DNA of 64,000 nt from a candidate division FCPU426 bacterium (lineage in GTDB: Bacteria > Oederibacteriota > Muellerivitia > Muellerivitales > DAHXKG01). The DNA is taken from NCBI GenBank assembly GCA_027366525.1, contig DAHXKG010000001.1, positions 220,075 to 284,074 of the forward strand. Reading direction: 5' to 3'. The position numbers and the translations under genes were made by a program. Below are positions 8,948 to 17,896 of this stretch, piece by piece; positions within the stretch are counted from its first letter, which is position 1; the number at the start of each line of letters is the position of its first letter. The notes under the pieces were generated by a model. It had not been told where the DNA came from. It was given only the letters and a program-made list of their open reading frames with translations, and searched no databases.

Positions 8948-9445
8948 TCATGGATCTTTTGGATTAGAATTAATAAAATCTGATAGCGAAATATGTTCCA
9001 AACGTTTTTTAAATTCCGACAACTCGGTTTTGCATCTTTTTTTATCAACAATGGTCGCTGTTACGACTACTTTTTCTGCTACTAAAATAGGCGAACACGT
9101 CCTTAGCGCCAACGCAATCGCATCCGAAGGCCTAGAATCTATTTCATATTTTTCTAACGTTTTTACATTTTCTAAAAAAATTTTAGAAAAAAAAGTATTT
9201 TTATCAATGTCGTTAATTACGATTCGAGTTACTTGCACTCCATGCACTTCTATTACCTGTTTTAAAAGATCATGTACCATAGGTCGAGGCAACTGCTGTT
9301 GACTCAGTTGAATAAAAATAGCCGTTGCTTCTGTTACCCCAATCCATATCGGAAGATATCGCTGCTCTTCTTCATCTGTTAAAACAACAGCTGGAGTTTG
9401 TAAAGTCGGATCAACCGCAATACCTCGAATTTTCATTTCAATCAT
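8948..9445 (-). CDS. Bifunctional nuclease (BFN/DUF151) domain protein, copy 2
   Basis: 165 residues from ATG 9445 (a TTG two codons earlier is possible). It has the same architecture as its neighbour: MIEMKIRGIAVDP, YLPIWIGVTEATAI, EKYEIDSRPSDAIALALR and PILVAEKVVV. The DSRPSDAIALALR segment is identical between the two copies, while the substrate-side loop YLPIWIGVTE differs from YLPIPIGIPE. This copy keeps the Trp more common in the family, so it is probably the ancestral-type gene. Confidence 0.88.
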   Translation of the reverse strand: MIEMKIRGIAVDPTLQTPAVVLTDEEEQRYLPIWIGVTEATAIFIQLSQQQLPRPMVHDLLKQVIEVHGVQVTRIVINDIDKNTFFSKIFLENVKTLEKYEIDSRPSDAIALALRTCSPILVAEKVVVTATIVDKKRCKTELSEFKKRLEHISLSDFINSNPKDP

Positions 9446-9566
9446 AATCAAACTCGCTTCTGCTGTAATTTTTTACCCCAATAATATTATAAGTTTCTTT
9501 CTCGAACCTTTCAATTGTCTGCATTCCTTGCAATATATAATATTTTTGAAGCATTCATCAAAAAAA

Positions 9567-10136
9567 CTAAAAACCCGACAAATGGTTTTCACTCAAAATT
9601 TGAGCTTCAAAAGCCAAAACCTCCGCTTTTCGCTTCCAAGCATCCTTAGCTAAGCCAGCCTTTAAGCACGTTTGCTCTAAAAATGTTTCTTTTGACCATT
9701 GATGCTCTATAGCAACTTGTGGTAATAATAAACCCATTTTAGCATTTTCACGTATGATCAATCCATGAATGCCCACCTGAATTTCTTGGGGTTGTATTAA
9801 ATAGGGCTGGGTTAAAACTGAAATTTCAACTTCAATTTTTTCAAATTCGTTCAATTGAAGCGGCGAAAACCGTAAATCGTGGAAAGCCGCTGAAACGGCC
9901 GCCTCTTGCACCGCTTCTGCCAAAGGATATGTTGCAAAAGAGAATCCAATGCACCCTCGTAATTCACTTTCCAATCGTAATGTCACAAAAACTCCACATT
10001 TTTTTTGTAACTGAGGATCGAACGTAACGGCTGGAATCATTTGGTATTTTGAATACAATGAGGTTCGGATGGCCTCTCTTGCCAACCGTAGAAGAATACG
10101 CTGTTCTGGGATATTAAGACCTTTTGATGATTCCAT
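9567..10136 (-). CDS. amrA: AMMECR1-domain protein (AmmeMemoRadiSam system protein A)
   Basis: 189 residues covering the AMMECR1 fold. The diagnostic LRGCIGF hexapeptide is present, followed by PLAEAVQEAAVSAAFHDLRF and EIEVSVL-like strands. In bacteria this domain occurs with a MEMO1 protein and a radical-SAM protein (AmrS); the biochemical role is unresolved. The MEMO1 gene is immediately upstream, 15 bases away, which supports the assignment. No radical-SAM member is in the window. Confidence 0.9.
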   Translation of the reverse strand: MESSKGLNIPEQRILLRLAREAIRTSLYSKYQMIPAVTFDPQLQKKCGVFVTLRLESELRGCIGFSFATYPLAEAVQEAAVSAAFHDLRFSPLQLNEFEKIEVEISVLTQPYLIQPQEIQVGIHGLIIRENAKMGLLLPQVAIEHQWSKETFLEQTCLKAGLAKDAWKRKAEVLAFEAQILSENHLSGF

Positions 10137-10151
10137 ACCTCATCTCAATCT

Positions 10152-10988
10152 TCACAACGTCTGCATGGAAAAAACCACGGATGCATAACCAACCGCTCTA
10201 TGATTAGAATTCATCACTTCACCTGAATTACAATATTTCAAAACTATTTTTTCACTTTTCATCAATTTGTCAAGTTTCATTAAAAGCGATACTGGCCCCT
10301 TCCCACAATGCGTACAAAAAAAATTTTCGACCCCTTCTGTTAGAAGCATTGTTTCTTGATTTTGGATAGCCACTTCATCATTCTCTAATAAATAGTTCAA
10401 AAAAATATGGTCAATTTTTGAAGCCATAAAAGCAGAAGGATAATGCGATAAATCGGAAGATGCAATAAAAACACCCTCTTTTTTTTGAATAATATTTTTC
10501 AATGTTTCTGACAGAAGTTGAAGCTGCTCAGAGGAAGTATTACCTAGAATCATAGGAACAACATAAGTTTCAGGCCAAAATTTCTTAATCATGGGGAAAT
10601 GAACTTCTACTGAATGTTCTCGTAAAAAAGCCGGTTTATACTCTCGACAAAATGCATGGTTCGTTACAATTTCTTGAACCACTTGCTGATCAACAAGTAT
10701 ATCCCCTAAGGGTGTCTCAACTGTTTTGCCTAAAAACAGGGCAATTCCTTCAAACTCCACAAAATGACTTGGACCAGCAACAATCACGATTTTAGGAGGA
10801 CAGACCTTCCAATATCCTAATGCAGCCGTAGATCCAGAATAACTATACCCTGCGTGAGGCAATAATAACCCCATCGCTTTATAAATCCCTTGCATTCCAT
10901 CACGCCAACTTACTTGACTCATCATTTGATCCAATACCAAGGGATGACTTGGATAAAATGAACCATTGACTCTCATTTTCAATTTCAT
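10152..10988 (-). CDS. amrB: MEMO1-family protein (AmmeMemoRadiSam system protein B)
   Basis: 278 residues. MEMO features: an N-terminal GSFYPSHP, LLPHAGYSYSGSTAALGY with the first putative metal His, AGPSHFVEFEGIAL, EHSVEVHFPMI, SSDLSHYP and a C-terminal GYASVVF. The His, Asp and Cys ligand positions of the extradiol-dioxygenase-like fold are retained. MEMO proteins bind metal, and in human MEMO1 copper or iron binding is reported. It is coupled to amrA downstream and preceded by a DUF1802 gene only 4 bases away. Confidence 0.9.
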   Translation of the reverse strand: MKLKMRVNGSFYPSHPLVLDQMMSQVSWRDGMQGIYKAMGLLLPHAGYSYSGSTAALGYWKVCPPKIVIVAGPSHFVEFEGIALFLGKTVETPLGDILVDQQVVQEIVTNHAFCREYKPAFLREHSVEVHFPMIKKFWPETYVVPMILGNTSSEQLQLLSETLKNIIQKKEGVFIASSDLSHYPSAFMASKIDHIFLNYLLENDEVAIQNQETMLLTEGVENFFCTHCGKGPVSLLMKLDKLMKSEKIVLKYCNSGEVMNSNHRAVGYASVVFSMQTL

Positions 10989-10992
10989 AAAA

Positions 10993-11568
10993 TCAAATGG
11001 GTTTTATAAATTTATTGAGCTTTTCTTCTGTCATTCTCCAAACCGAATCTGGAAGCACTGGTAAAGATCCTGCTGTAAATAATGAGGTTCCTAACGGAAC
11101 CCAGGATTTACAACCTTCATATGCAGATTTCATGGGAAGATCCATCGGCAATGGCAATGCATAAACACGCACAAGCATTAAATAAATACCTTGCCATTCT
11201 CCATAATAAAAGCGCTTTTCAACTTCCTTTTCACTAAATATCGTCATGGGAATTATTCGTTTACACAAATCCCAATCAATAACCCGAGTAGCCCATTGCG
11301 TCACACCATAAATCTTAAAAATAATTCGTTTAACATCCCGAGTTTCCTTTTGAAGTTGAAGAAATTTGGGACGCCAATCTGCCTTAATACTCTCTAAGTT
11401 TTCATGCTCAAACGTTGGGAAAAGGAAAAATTCAGAATATTCTGGCTTAAATTCACCCTCCGATTCTGAAATACCTCCTTTTTTAAAAAGCAGTGTTTGC
11501 TTCCCTTCTTCCAAAGCTTTAAGAACTATTGCCCATTCTTTTAGGGCCATGTCATTTTGTGTTTTCAT
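10993..11568 (-). CDS. DUF1802 family protein
   Basis: 191 residues matching DUF1802, with ALKEWAIVLKALEEGKQTLL and KKGGISE at the N-terminus and a central block ending RRYYWGEW-like (RFYYGEWQGIYLM). The family has no assigned function; it was noted in cyanobacteria and other bacteria. It is the first gene of a probable operon with the MEMO1 and AMMECR1 genes (4- and 15-base gaps), which makes it a candidate accessory gene of that system. Confidence 0.8.
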   Translation of the reverse strand: MKTQNDMALKEWAIVLKALEEGKQTLLFKKGGISESEGEFKPEYSEFFLFPTFEHENLESIKADWRPKFLQLQKETRDVKRIIFKIYGVTQWATRVIDWDLCKRIIPMTIFSEKEVEKRFYYGEWQGIYLMLVRVYALPLPMDLPMKSAYEGCKSWVPLGTSLFTAGSLPVLPDSVWRMTEEKLNKFIKPI

Positions 11569-11660
11569 AACTCAAAAAGGTATGGTTTTTAAGAATAGAA
11601 GTCAAGAGTAATATTTTCAAACTAATTAATTTATTAAACCCAATATTAAGTGCAGCATTG

Positions 11661-12572
11661 CTACGATAACGATAAGAGAAGGATTCCACCTATTACCAAT
11701 ATACTTCCTAGTACTACTCGTTTAATTTGAGATTTTGGTAATTCTTTAAAAACAAAAAAAGACCATGCTGCATATAGAAGAACATTTGAATTAATAATAG
11801 GAATCGCTTTGGCTAAGCCTAAAATATCAATTGCTTTTAATGAAAAAATCATTCCAAAAGCCCATAAAATAGCAGAGCCTGCTCCAAGCCCCACCTCTCT
11901 ATATCCACCTTTTAAAAGTCCATGAATTCCAAAAAAGAAAGCAGTGATGCCCGCACCCATCATTAACCCAGATAAAACTAATAGTGTTGACGGATTCGAT
12001 GTTGGATTCAAGGCTTCCCATTTCAATAACCAAGGCCATTTCAATTGACTTGAAATTTGAAGAGCTTTAATTGGTGCAAAATAAATACCCCAAAAAATGG
12101 CCGCTAATAATGCCAACAAAACTCCTACTTTCAAGTTACCTTCTTTATGATTATCTGCTTCGGAGACCGATACAATAATCGCTCCCGCTAAAAGTAAACC
12201 TGTCCCCAAAATAAGAAAAAGATCTTTTGAAAAACCAGTTACTTCCCCAAATAAAAAAACTCCAACTAAAATATTGCCCAGTGTATTCAAATTAAATAGT
12301 ACTGAACCTTTTGCTAAACTCAATTCTTCCAATGAAAGATTTGCGAATCCTTGTCCTAGAGCCCAAAGCATTCCAGAAAAAATGGAACCCCAAAACCAAA
12401 CAGGATCTTTCCATAATTCCAAAAACTGTCGAATAAAAATTATATCAACTAATAAAATACCGATTCCAATAAATGACAAAAATCCTAATCCTTTTACTTT
12501 TGAAAACCGAAGCGGAATTTGATAACAACCAAATCCAATAAAACCCAATAAAGCATCTAAATATCCATTCAT
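11661..12572 (-). CDS. GRP-family (DMT superfamily) sugar permease
   Basis: 303 residues from ATG 12572, which follows AAGGTGG. Ten hydrophobic segments are arranged as two five-helix halves, typical of the drug/metabolite superfamily. The start GYLDALLGFIGFGCYQIP and the helix LWALGQGFANLSLEELSLAKG fit the glucose/ribose porter (GlcU/RhaT-like) branch, which moves sugars with protons. Substrate is not predictable. The MFS gene upstream ends 28 bases before this start, so the two are probably cotranscribed. Confidence 0.75.
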   Translation of the reverse strand: MNGYLDALLGFIGFGCYQIPLRFSKVKGLGFLSFIGIGILLVDIIFIRQFLELWKDPVWFWGSIFSGMLWALGQGFANLSLEELSLAKGSVLFNLNTLGNILVGVFLFGEVTGFSKDLFLILGTGLLLAGAIIVSVSEADNHKEGNLKVGVLLALLAAIFWGIYFAPIKALQISSQLKWPWLLKWEALNPTSNPSTLLVLSGLMMGAGITAFFFGIHGLLKGGYREVGLGAGSAILWAFGMIFSLKAIDILGLAKAIPIINSNVLLYAAWSFFVFKELPKSQIKRVVLGSILVIGGILLLSLS

Positions 12573-12599
12573 TATAATAACCACCTTTTCTTGTTGAAT

Positions 12600-13958
12600 C
12601 TAAGCAATAGCTGCCCGAGTTCGTAACTGTAAAGCTGAATAACGCAACAAAGCAATTCCGATTCCACGTGCTAATAAAATCACTACAATTAATACCAATG
12701 GAGAAATTCGGGTATATAAAAATACACCAATCGGAAGAGCAATTAACATACTAATCTGAATAAAAGCCGTAGTTAAAGCAATCACTGCTGCACGATCAGA
12801 TTCTTCAATTAAATTCATAAATACCGGAAAATTCAATGGGTAAACTAAACCACTTGCTATAGCTCCCAATATTGTGGCAATTAGCGAAAACCATATTGAT
12901 TCGCCATATATTCCTATCCCAAAAAAGGTGAACGACAAAAATGAAAAGAATTGATCCAATCCTAATATGGAAAATATTTTTTTTTGATTTAAATAAGGGA
13001 CAACCAGAATCATTGTCGCTAATGAAACCCATGCGCCCGCTTCTGCAAGTGCAGAAATAGTCGAATCATGAATTTTTAAAAATTGGACTAAATACAACGA
13101 TGAATAAATTAGCCAGATCGAAGTAACCCATTCTTCAATCACTTTAGATGCCAACAAGCTACCTGTTCCTTTAACTTTAAAAAAACGATGCATTGAATTT
13201 CGATACTTTTCTAAAGCTTGTTTTAAATTTTCATACCAATGATTAAGGGATTTCATCTTAGGTGCAACATTTGGTAAAAACTTCCATCGAACAACCAATG
13301 CAACTACTAAAAAAACCAAAAACATTTCAAACATATCTCGTTCTGCAAAAATTAAACCACACTTGTGTACCCAATATCCTGCTAATAATGGAAGAAAAAA
13401 AACTGATGGAAGAATATTAAATATTTGAAATAATGCAAAAATCCTTGGACGCGTGTGTGGTCGTGTACCCTCGACTAAAAAACACATATAGGATGAATTC
13501 CCTAAAGAATTCAGTCCGAATAAAAGCTGCGCCGCAATACACCAATATGCATTTAAAGCAAATGCCATAAAAAAAACCAAAGATCCCCAACTAATAATAT
13601 CAAAAATCATCAATGTTCGTTTAGGACCCCAAATTTCCGATAAATATCCGCCTACTAAAAATCCGATCAAACTTATAAATCGAACAATTGTCATCGTCAT
13701 TCCTAATTTCCAATCAGAAACACCCATAGCTACCATATATAAGTTTGAATAAATAGTCACCATCGCCAATGGAATATTCCAGAGGATACCTGAATAAATC
13801 GTTACTGCAGGACTCCGATCTAATTTCCGAAAAAGATGCCCAATTTCTAATTTTTGACGCTGAATTAAATATTTTGGAACCTTCCATAAGTAATAATTCA
13901 TTTTCATTCGTATCAATGAAGTATATTGATCAATATTTAAAAAAGAGAATTCAAACAT
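12600..13958 (-). CDS. MFS transporter
   Basis: 452 residues with about twelve transmembrane helices. A motif-A-like loop between TM2 and TM3, GGYLSEIWGPKRTLM, places it in the major facilitator superfamily. A central hydrophilic loop (about residues 225-270) separates the halves. The cytoplasmic N-terminus is unusually long and basic (about 50 residues) before TM1. The ATG has GGAG upstream. Substrate unknown; its pairing with a GRP sugar permease hints at carbohydrate traffic. Confidence 0.8.
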   Translation of the reverse strand: MFEFSFLNIDQYTSLIRMKMNYYLWKVPKYLIQRQKLEIGHLFRKLDRSPAVTIYSGILWNIPLAMVTIYSNLYMVAMGVSDWKLGMTMTIVRFISLIGFLVGGYLSEIWGPKRTLMIFDIISWGSLVFFMAFALNAYWCIAAQLLFGLNSLGNSSYMCFLVEGTRPHTRPRIFALFQIFNILPSVFFLPLLAGYWVHKCGLIFAERDMFEMFLVFLVVALVVRWKFLPNVAPKMKSLNHWYENLKQALEKYRNSMHRFFKVKGTGSLLASKVIEEWVTSIWLIYSSLYLVQFLKIHDSTISALAEAGAWVSLATMILVVPYLNQKKIFSILGLDQFFSFLSFTFFGIGIYGESIWFSLIATILGAIASGLVYPLNFPVFMNLIEESDRAAVIALTTAFIQISMLIALPIGVFLYTRISPLVLIVVILLARGIGIALLRYSALQLRTRAAIA

Positions 13959-13992
13959 ATAAACTCCAATTATCTTACAACCTACTAAAGCG

Positions 13993-14433
13993 TTATTCGA
14001 TTAAGTCCCGATACATAACCCACGCATCTTCTCCCGTATCAGCATAGTAACCTTTCCGAATGGCTACCAATCGAAACATACACTTTTCATAAAGATGTTG
14101 CGCTATTTGATTGCTTGCTCTAACTTCTAATGTCATCAACCGTGCCCCTCTTTTCCTTGAAAATTCAATACAAAAGGCTAAAAGGCGAGTCGCGATTTTT
14201 TGATTTCGATATAAAGAATGCGTTGCCAAAGTAATAACATGAGCTTCTTGCGGCGCTTCCCAAAATCCTATATACCCTGCAATTTGTTGATTCTCCACCG
14301 CTACAAAATAAAAAGCCAAGGATCGACCTAATTCTTCTTCAAATAACTCTTTGGTCCACGGAGACGGCATTGACTGATTTTCAATATATATTACTTGATC
14401 CAAGTCACTTAATAGCATGGGACGAATTTCCAT
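13993..14433 (-). CDS. rimI: Ribosomal-protein-alanine N-acetyltransferase RimI-like
   Basis: 146-residue GNAT acetyltransferase. It has IYIENQSMPSPWTKELFEEE at the N-terminus and the acetyl-CoA loop region HSLYRNQKIATRLLAF, then LEVRASNQIAQHLYEKCMF, all typical of RimI. RimI acetylates the N-terminus of ribosomal protein S18 in E. coli. Its TAATG overlap with tsaB and the tsaE-tsaB-rimI order are widespread in bacteria and strengthen the call. Confidence 0.9.
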   Translation of the reverse strand: MEIRPMLLSDLDQVIYIENQSMPSPWTKELFEEELGRSLAFYFVAVENQQIAGYIGFWEAPQEAHVITLATHSLYRNQKIATRLLAFCIEFSRKRGARLMTLEVRASNQIAQHLYEKCMFRLVAIRKGYYADTGEDAWVMYRDLIE

Positions 14434-15119
14434 TAAGCATTCTCATCGGCTGCTGGAATACGAAGATAAATTGGTTGAAGTGTTTCCAAGGAAGGGCGTT
14501 CACCCGATTTCCACCGCTGATATGCCAGTCGCGCAATACTCGATGCCGAAGGACGATGTAGCTGGGTAAAAGCTAAAATTCCGCGAGACCCTAAATTGAT
14601 ACGCAATTCTTTTTCATATTTCACTGCACCAGGCCCTACTAGCCATACCCGATCCTTGAATAATGTATTGAGTTGTTGAATGGGCCAAATAGCTGGTGGG
14701 CCTAGAGAATAAAACGCATCTTTTTCCACTTGATAATGTCCAACAAAGCATTCATTACGCTGAGCATCAATTAGGCAAAGAACCTCACCTTCTAACCCTG
14801 CATGACAAAAATTTTCAACAAGTCCATCCAGAGTGGATATGCCAAACGCATATAGCTGGGAGGGTAATCCTAACCCTAGAGCTGTTGAAATTCCTACACG
14901 AATTCCGGTAAAACTTCCCGGTCCTACCGAAACTGCAACAACTGATAAATCAGACGCCGTAAGTGCTTGTTGTTTTAAGAGTTCTTCTAATGCCGGAATT
15001 AACGCTGAGGCACTATCCAATTCACTTGGCAAAGAAATAAAACCCACTTCTTCTCCAGAAATCAAGTCAAGAAGTGCAACGCTACCTGGCAAGGTTGATA
15101 CTTCTATTGCGGCCAACAA
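14433..15119 (-). CDS. tsaB: tRNA t6A biosynthesis protein TsaB
   Basis: 228 residues of the ASKHA-fold TsaB family, a non-catalytic partner of TsaD in forming threonylcarbamoyl-adenosine at position 37 of ANN-decoding tRNAs. It has AIEVSTLPGSVALLD at the start and VSVGPGSFTGIRVGISTALGL, the family hallmark. It overlaps tsaE by 16 bases upstream and rimI by one base downstream. TsaC and TsaD are not in the window. Confidence 0.93.
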   Translation of the reverse strand: MLAAIEVSTLPGSVALLDLISGEEVGFISLPSELDSASALIPALEELLKQQALTASDLSVVAVSVGPGSFTGIRVGISTALGLGLPSQLYAFGISTLDGLVENFCHAGLEGEVLCLIDAQRNECFVGHYQVEKDAFYSLGPPAIWPIQQLNTLFKDRVWLVGPGAVKYEKELRINLGSRGILAFTQLHRPSASSIARLAYQRWKSGERPSLETLQPIYLRIPAADENA

Positions 15120-15580
15120 CGCATTAATTCCTCTATTCGAGCGGATTGTTCCTCATCCATTGCTAAAAAAGTTAATCGGCGTTGATTTTCAGAAACCATT
15201 TCAAATTCTACCGATAAAGTTCGTTGCGGAAATAGATTTTTAAATTTATTTCCCCACTCAACTAATATAACTCCTTTTTTTTCTATCCATTCCATCCATC
15301 CCAATGCCTCTACTTCATCCGATGTTAAAAGTCGATACCAATCAAAATGATACAAGATAATCGTCGGACATGGATAAATATTTTGCAAAGCAAAAGTAGG
15401 TGACGTCACCTTTCCAGAAAACCCCAATCCTTTTGCAAATCCTTGAACAAAAACCGTCTTCCCTGTACCCAAATCTCCTGATAAATTCCAAATCTCTCCT
15501 GGGGAAGCCTGGGCTCCTACTATTGTTCCCAATTCAAATGTTTGTTGTTCATCCGTTAATACAAAACTAGTTGTGATCAA
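15104..15580 (-). CDS. tsaE: tRNA t6A biosynthesis ATPase TsaE
   Basis: 158-residue P-loop ATPase that drives the TsaB/TsaD/TsaE cycle. The Walker A GDLGTGKT is preceded by a short beta strand; then come TSPTFALQNIY and YHFDWYRL, and the acidic VILVEWGNKF segment, all diagnostic of TsaE. It is the first gene of the tsaE-tsaB-rimI operon. Confidence 0.93.
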   Translation of the reverse strand: MITTSFVLTDEQQTFELGTIVGAQASPGEIWNLSGDLGTGKTVFVQGFAKGLGFSGKVTSPTFALQNIYPCPTIILYHFDWYRLLTSDEVEALGWMEWIEKKGVILVEWGNKFKNLFPQRTLSVEFEMVSENQRRLTFLAMDEEQSARIEELMRCWPQ

Positions 15581-15629
15581 TTTTCAACCCTAATAGAAAA
15601 TGTTACCGTTCGAATTGATTTAAAAAAAA

Positions 15630-15860
15630 TTATAGTTTAATAATTCCTGTTAGATTTAAAAAGTGATAAGCAAGAAGCAAGATCATACTTATCAAATACA
15701 CTCTTAAGATAATCAGCGATAATCGTACCGTAAAAGTCATCTTCATGGGTTCAAAATTTGAAAGATCTTTTTTCTGTTCTGGTTGATCATCCAGTGGATG
15801 AATTACCACATAGGACTGTTCATCCGAGTGTTCCTTTTTAAACAAATCGCGTGATTTCAT
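15630..15860 (-). CDS. Small membrane protein next to NRAMP transporter
   Basis: 76 residues: a charged, His/Asp/Glu-containing cytosolic N-terminus of about 45 residues, then one transmembrane helix (about 46-72). It starts 16 bases after the NRAMP-family gene ends and is in the same direction, so it is probably cotranscribed. I know no family for it. The location suggests an accessory or regulatory subunit of the transporter, which is inference only. Confidence 0.6.
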   Translation of the reverse strand: MKSRDLFKKEHSDEQSYVVIHPLDDQPEQKKDLSNFEPMKMTFTVRLSLIILRVYLISMILLLAYHFLNLTGIIKL

Positions 15861-15876
15861 AAGTCCCTTTTCAAAA

Positions 15877-17199
15877 TCAAGAAGAAAATAATTGAGGTAA
15901 TACTACTTGAACGGCCAATATTATCGAAAGCGCAAAAAGACCAATGATAATCGTCCAATTAATCCAGTTATTCCAAGGACGATTTACAAATTCATTTCCT
16001 AATAACTCCCGATCATTTAACAACAATTGTAAAAAAATCATTGATGAGGGTAACATAATTCCAGCAAGTACTTGAACGGTCATAATAATGAGTTGTAACG
16101 GCGCTTTAGGGATTAGGACCAGGCCTGCCGCGGCTAGTACGCCCAAAATATAAATCAAATAAAATCCAATAGCTTGTTTAGGTTTCAATTCTAAACCAGT
16201 AGGCCAATTCATCACTTCAGCATAAGCCCATGCACTTGAAAGCGAGACTGCCGTAATACCTAAAATTGAGGCATTACATATTAAAAGCAAAAGTCCGCTC
16301 TTTACAATGGTTCCAAAATATGCCCCTAAACTAGTCGCCATTTGAGCTGGATTTTTATAAACATATCCAATTGCACTATGAACTGCCATGTATCCGACAA
16401 TCATCATGCACCCGGCAACAATAATAGTAAAAATAGCTCCAATCATTGTATCCAAACGTGCATAACCTAAATCACTAAACCTCAAGCGTTTATCCGCAAC
16501 ACAACTTTGCTGAAAAAAGAGCTGCCATGGAGCAATGGTCGTTCCTACGACAGCGATCACTAAAAAGATATAACTTGATGTTATGCCTTGCCCTGAGGGA
16601 AAAAATGAAATCGCTGCAGGAGTAATTTTCTCAAAAGAGAACCCTAAGCGAATTGCATAAATAATCCATGCAATATCTAGCAAGCATAAAAAAACAGTAA
16701 TGCTTTCCCAGCGTCGATAACTCGCTGTTAAAACCATAATAATCGTTCCAACTGCTACAAGTGGTACGGTAATATCTGGCGATAACTTCATTTGCGAAGT
16801 GGCCAAGTTAATACCGGCAAATTCTGTTACTAATGTTAAAAAATTTAGCAACTGTAAATCAAAAACTGAAAAACGTCCCCACCATTTTCCAAATCGCCGA
16901 TAAATCATTGTGGCGTGACCCTTGCCAGTGGCAATACCCAATCGGGCAACCATTTCTTGAGAAAAATAGGTTATTGGTAGCAAAAGAAGCAAGACCCAGA
17001 GCATATGCAAACCATACTGAGCACCAGCTTGCGTATATGTTGAAACTGCTCCTGCATCATTATCGGCTTCCATGACAATAAGCCCTGGTCCAAAAACAAC
17101 CAAAAACAACATAATCTTTTGCATCCATCGATAACGCGTTCGAATCACAGTTGATGGTTGATCTACACGATCCGGAATTTTATTCGATTTTTCTTCCAT
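15877..17199 (-). CDS. NRAMP-superfamily divalent-cation transporter, non-canonical
   Basis: 440 residues with about eleven transmembrane helices of the NRAMP/LeuT fold. TM1 has FGPGLIVMEADNDAGAVSTY where canonical NRAMPs have a DPGN core, and TM6 has VVGTTIAPWQLFFQQS where manganese/iron NRAMPs carry a metal-binding Met in MPH. Thus the soft-metal-selecting Met is replaced by Ala. This points to the divergent NRAMP-related branch, some members of which carry hard cations such as magnesium. Substrate cannot be fixed from sequence. A small membrane protein follows in the operon. Confidence 0.85.
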   Translation of the reverse strand: MEEKSNKIPDRVDQPSTVIRTRYRWMQKIMLFLVVFGPGLIVMEADNDAGAVSTYTQAGAQYGLHMLWVLLLLLPITYFSQEMVARLGIATGKGHATMIYRRFGKWWGRFSVFDLQLLNFLTLVTEFAGINLATSQMKLSPDITVPLVAVGTIIMVLTASYRRWESITVFLCLLDIAWIIYAIRLGFSFEKITPAAISFFPSGQGITSSYIFLVIAVVGTTIAPWQLFFQQSCVADKRLRFSDLGYARLDTMIGAIFTIIVAGCMMIVGYMAVHSAIGYVYKNPAQMATSLGAYFGTIVKSGLLLLICNASILGITAVSLSSAWAYAEVMNWPTGLELKPKQAIGFYLIYILGVLAAAGLVLIPKAPLQLIIMTVQVLAGIMLPSSMIFLQLLLNDRELLGNEFVNRPWNNWINWTIIIGLFALSIILAVQVVLPQLFSS

Positions 17200-17785
17200 A
17201 ATCTAAATTCCACTCATTCTAAAATTCAATAATTCAACACTCGCTTTAAAAACCTATTATGAAAGGAGTTTGAAATTAGCTCACTTAGTTATTTAAAAAT
17301 GCTCTTAATAAAACTGAGTACCAAAGAGAACTTACTGAAAAATTTTTATTCAGTTTGCTAATGTCAACCATCTTTTACCGATAAGACTTAAGAAAGCTGC
17401 TACTTTACCTGCCCTTTGAATAAGGGCAACTTCTATCTGAAATTGGTGCACTGAAGTTCTAGAGTTTCTGCGTTATTTCATCTCAATATGCGTATAAAAG
17501 TATATATTCTTGCATGTGTATATACTCCTAGTATTACAAATCTGTCAATAAAATTAAAAACAATTGTAACAGTTCGTTCCATTTGGAAGCGACCCCAAAT
17601 CCTTTTGAGATGGCACCCGGAATATTTTTTGAACTTCCCAATCAAGACTCGTGGAATCGCTCATCCGTCTCCATTACTTAACCCCAGCGTAATCTTGTTG
17701 GGTTTATTTTTTGGGGGCCAACTGTCGCACTGCCTATTATTCTTGGTATAAGTCCATCGCTTGACCAGCATGAGCGACGCGTTTT
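17200..17785. other. Intergenic region with possible decayed reading frame
   Basis: About 590 bases without a convincing gene. On the plus strand around 17660-17750 one frame reads PSPLLNPSVILLGLFFGGQL, which resembles the late helix of AI-2E/PerM-type membrane proteins. It stops shortly afterwards, and the continuation appears in another frame. This could be a relic, or chance hydrophobic coding. No clear promoter or riboswitch was recognised upstream of the NRAMP gene. Confidence 0.3.
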
Positions 17786-17828
17786 AAAAATCAAACTAAG
17801 TGAATACCTTGAGCTTAGTTTGATTTTT
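17786..17828. terminator. Bidirectional intrinsic terminator
   Basis: A perfect 15-bp stem (AAAAATCAAACTAAG with its complement CTTAGTTTGATTTTT) around a 13-base loop, flanked by A and T runs, so it can end transcripts on both strands. It lies about 70 bases beyond the end of the SRPBCC gene (minus strand), and is the natural terminator for that gene and for any plus-strand transcript from 17.5-17.8 kb. Confidence 0.8.
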
Positions 17829-17896
17829 ACTGCAATCTTAGGCATGTGACATTGCTATTTGCAGAGCCACGTCGCAGGATCTAAGTCTAGACTAAA

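Noticed and set aside
17200-17480. Considered a Mn or Mg riboswitch upstream of the NRAMP-like gene.
   Set aside because: I could not find a conserved core or a convincing stem set in this stretch.
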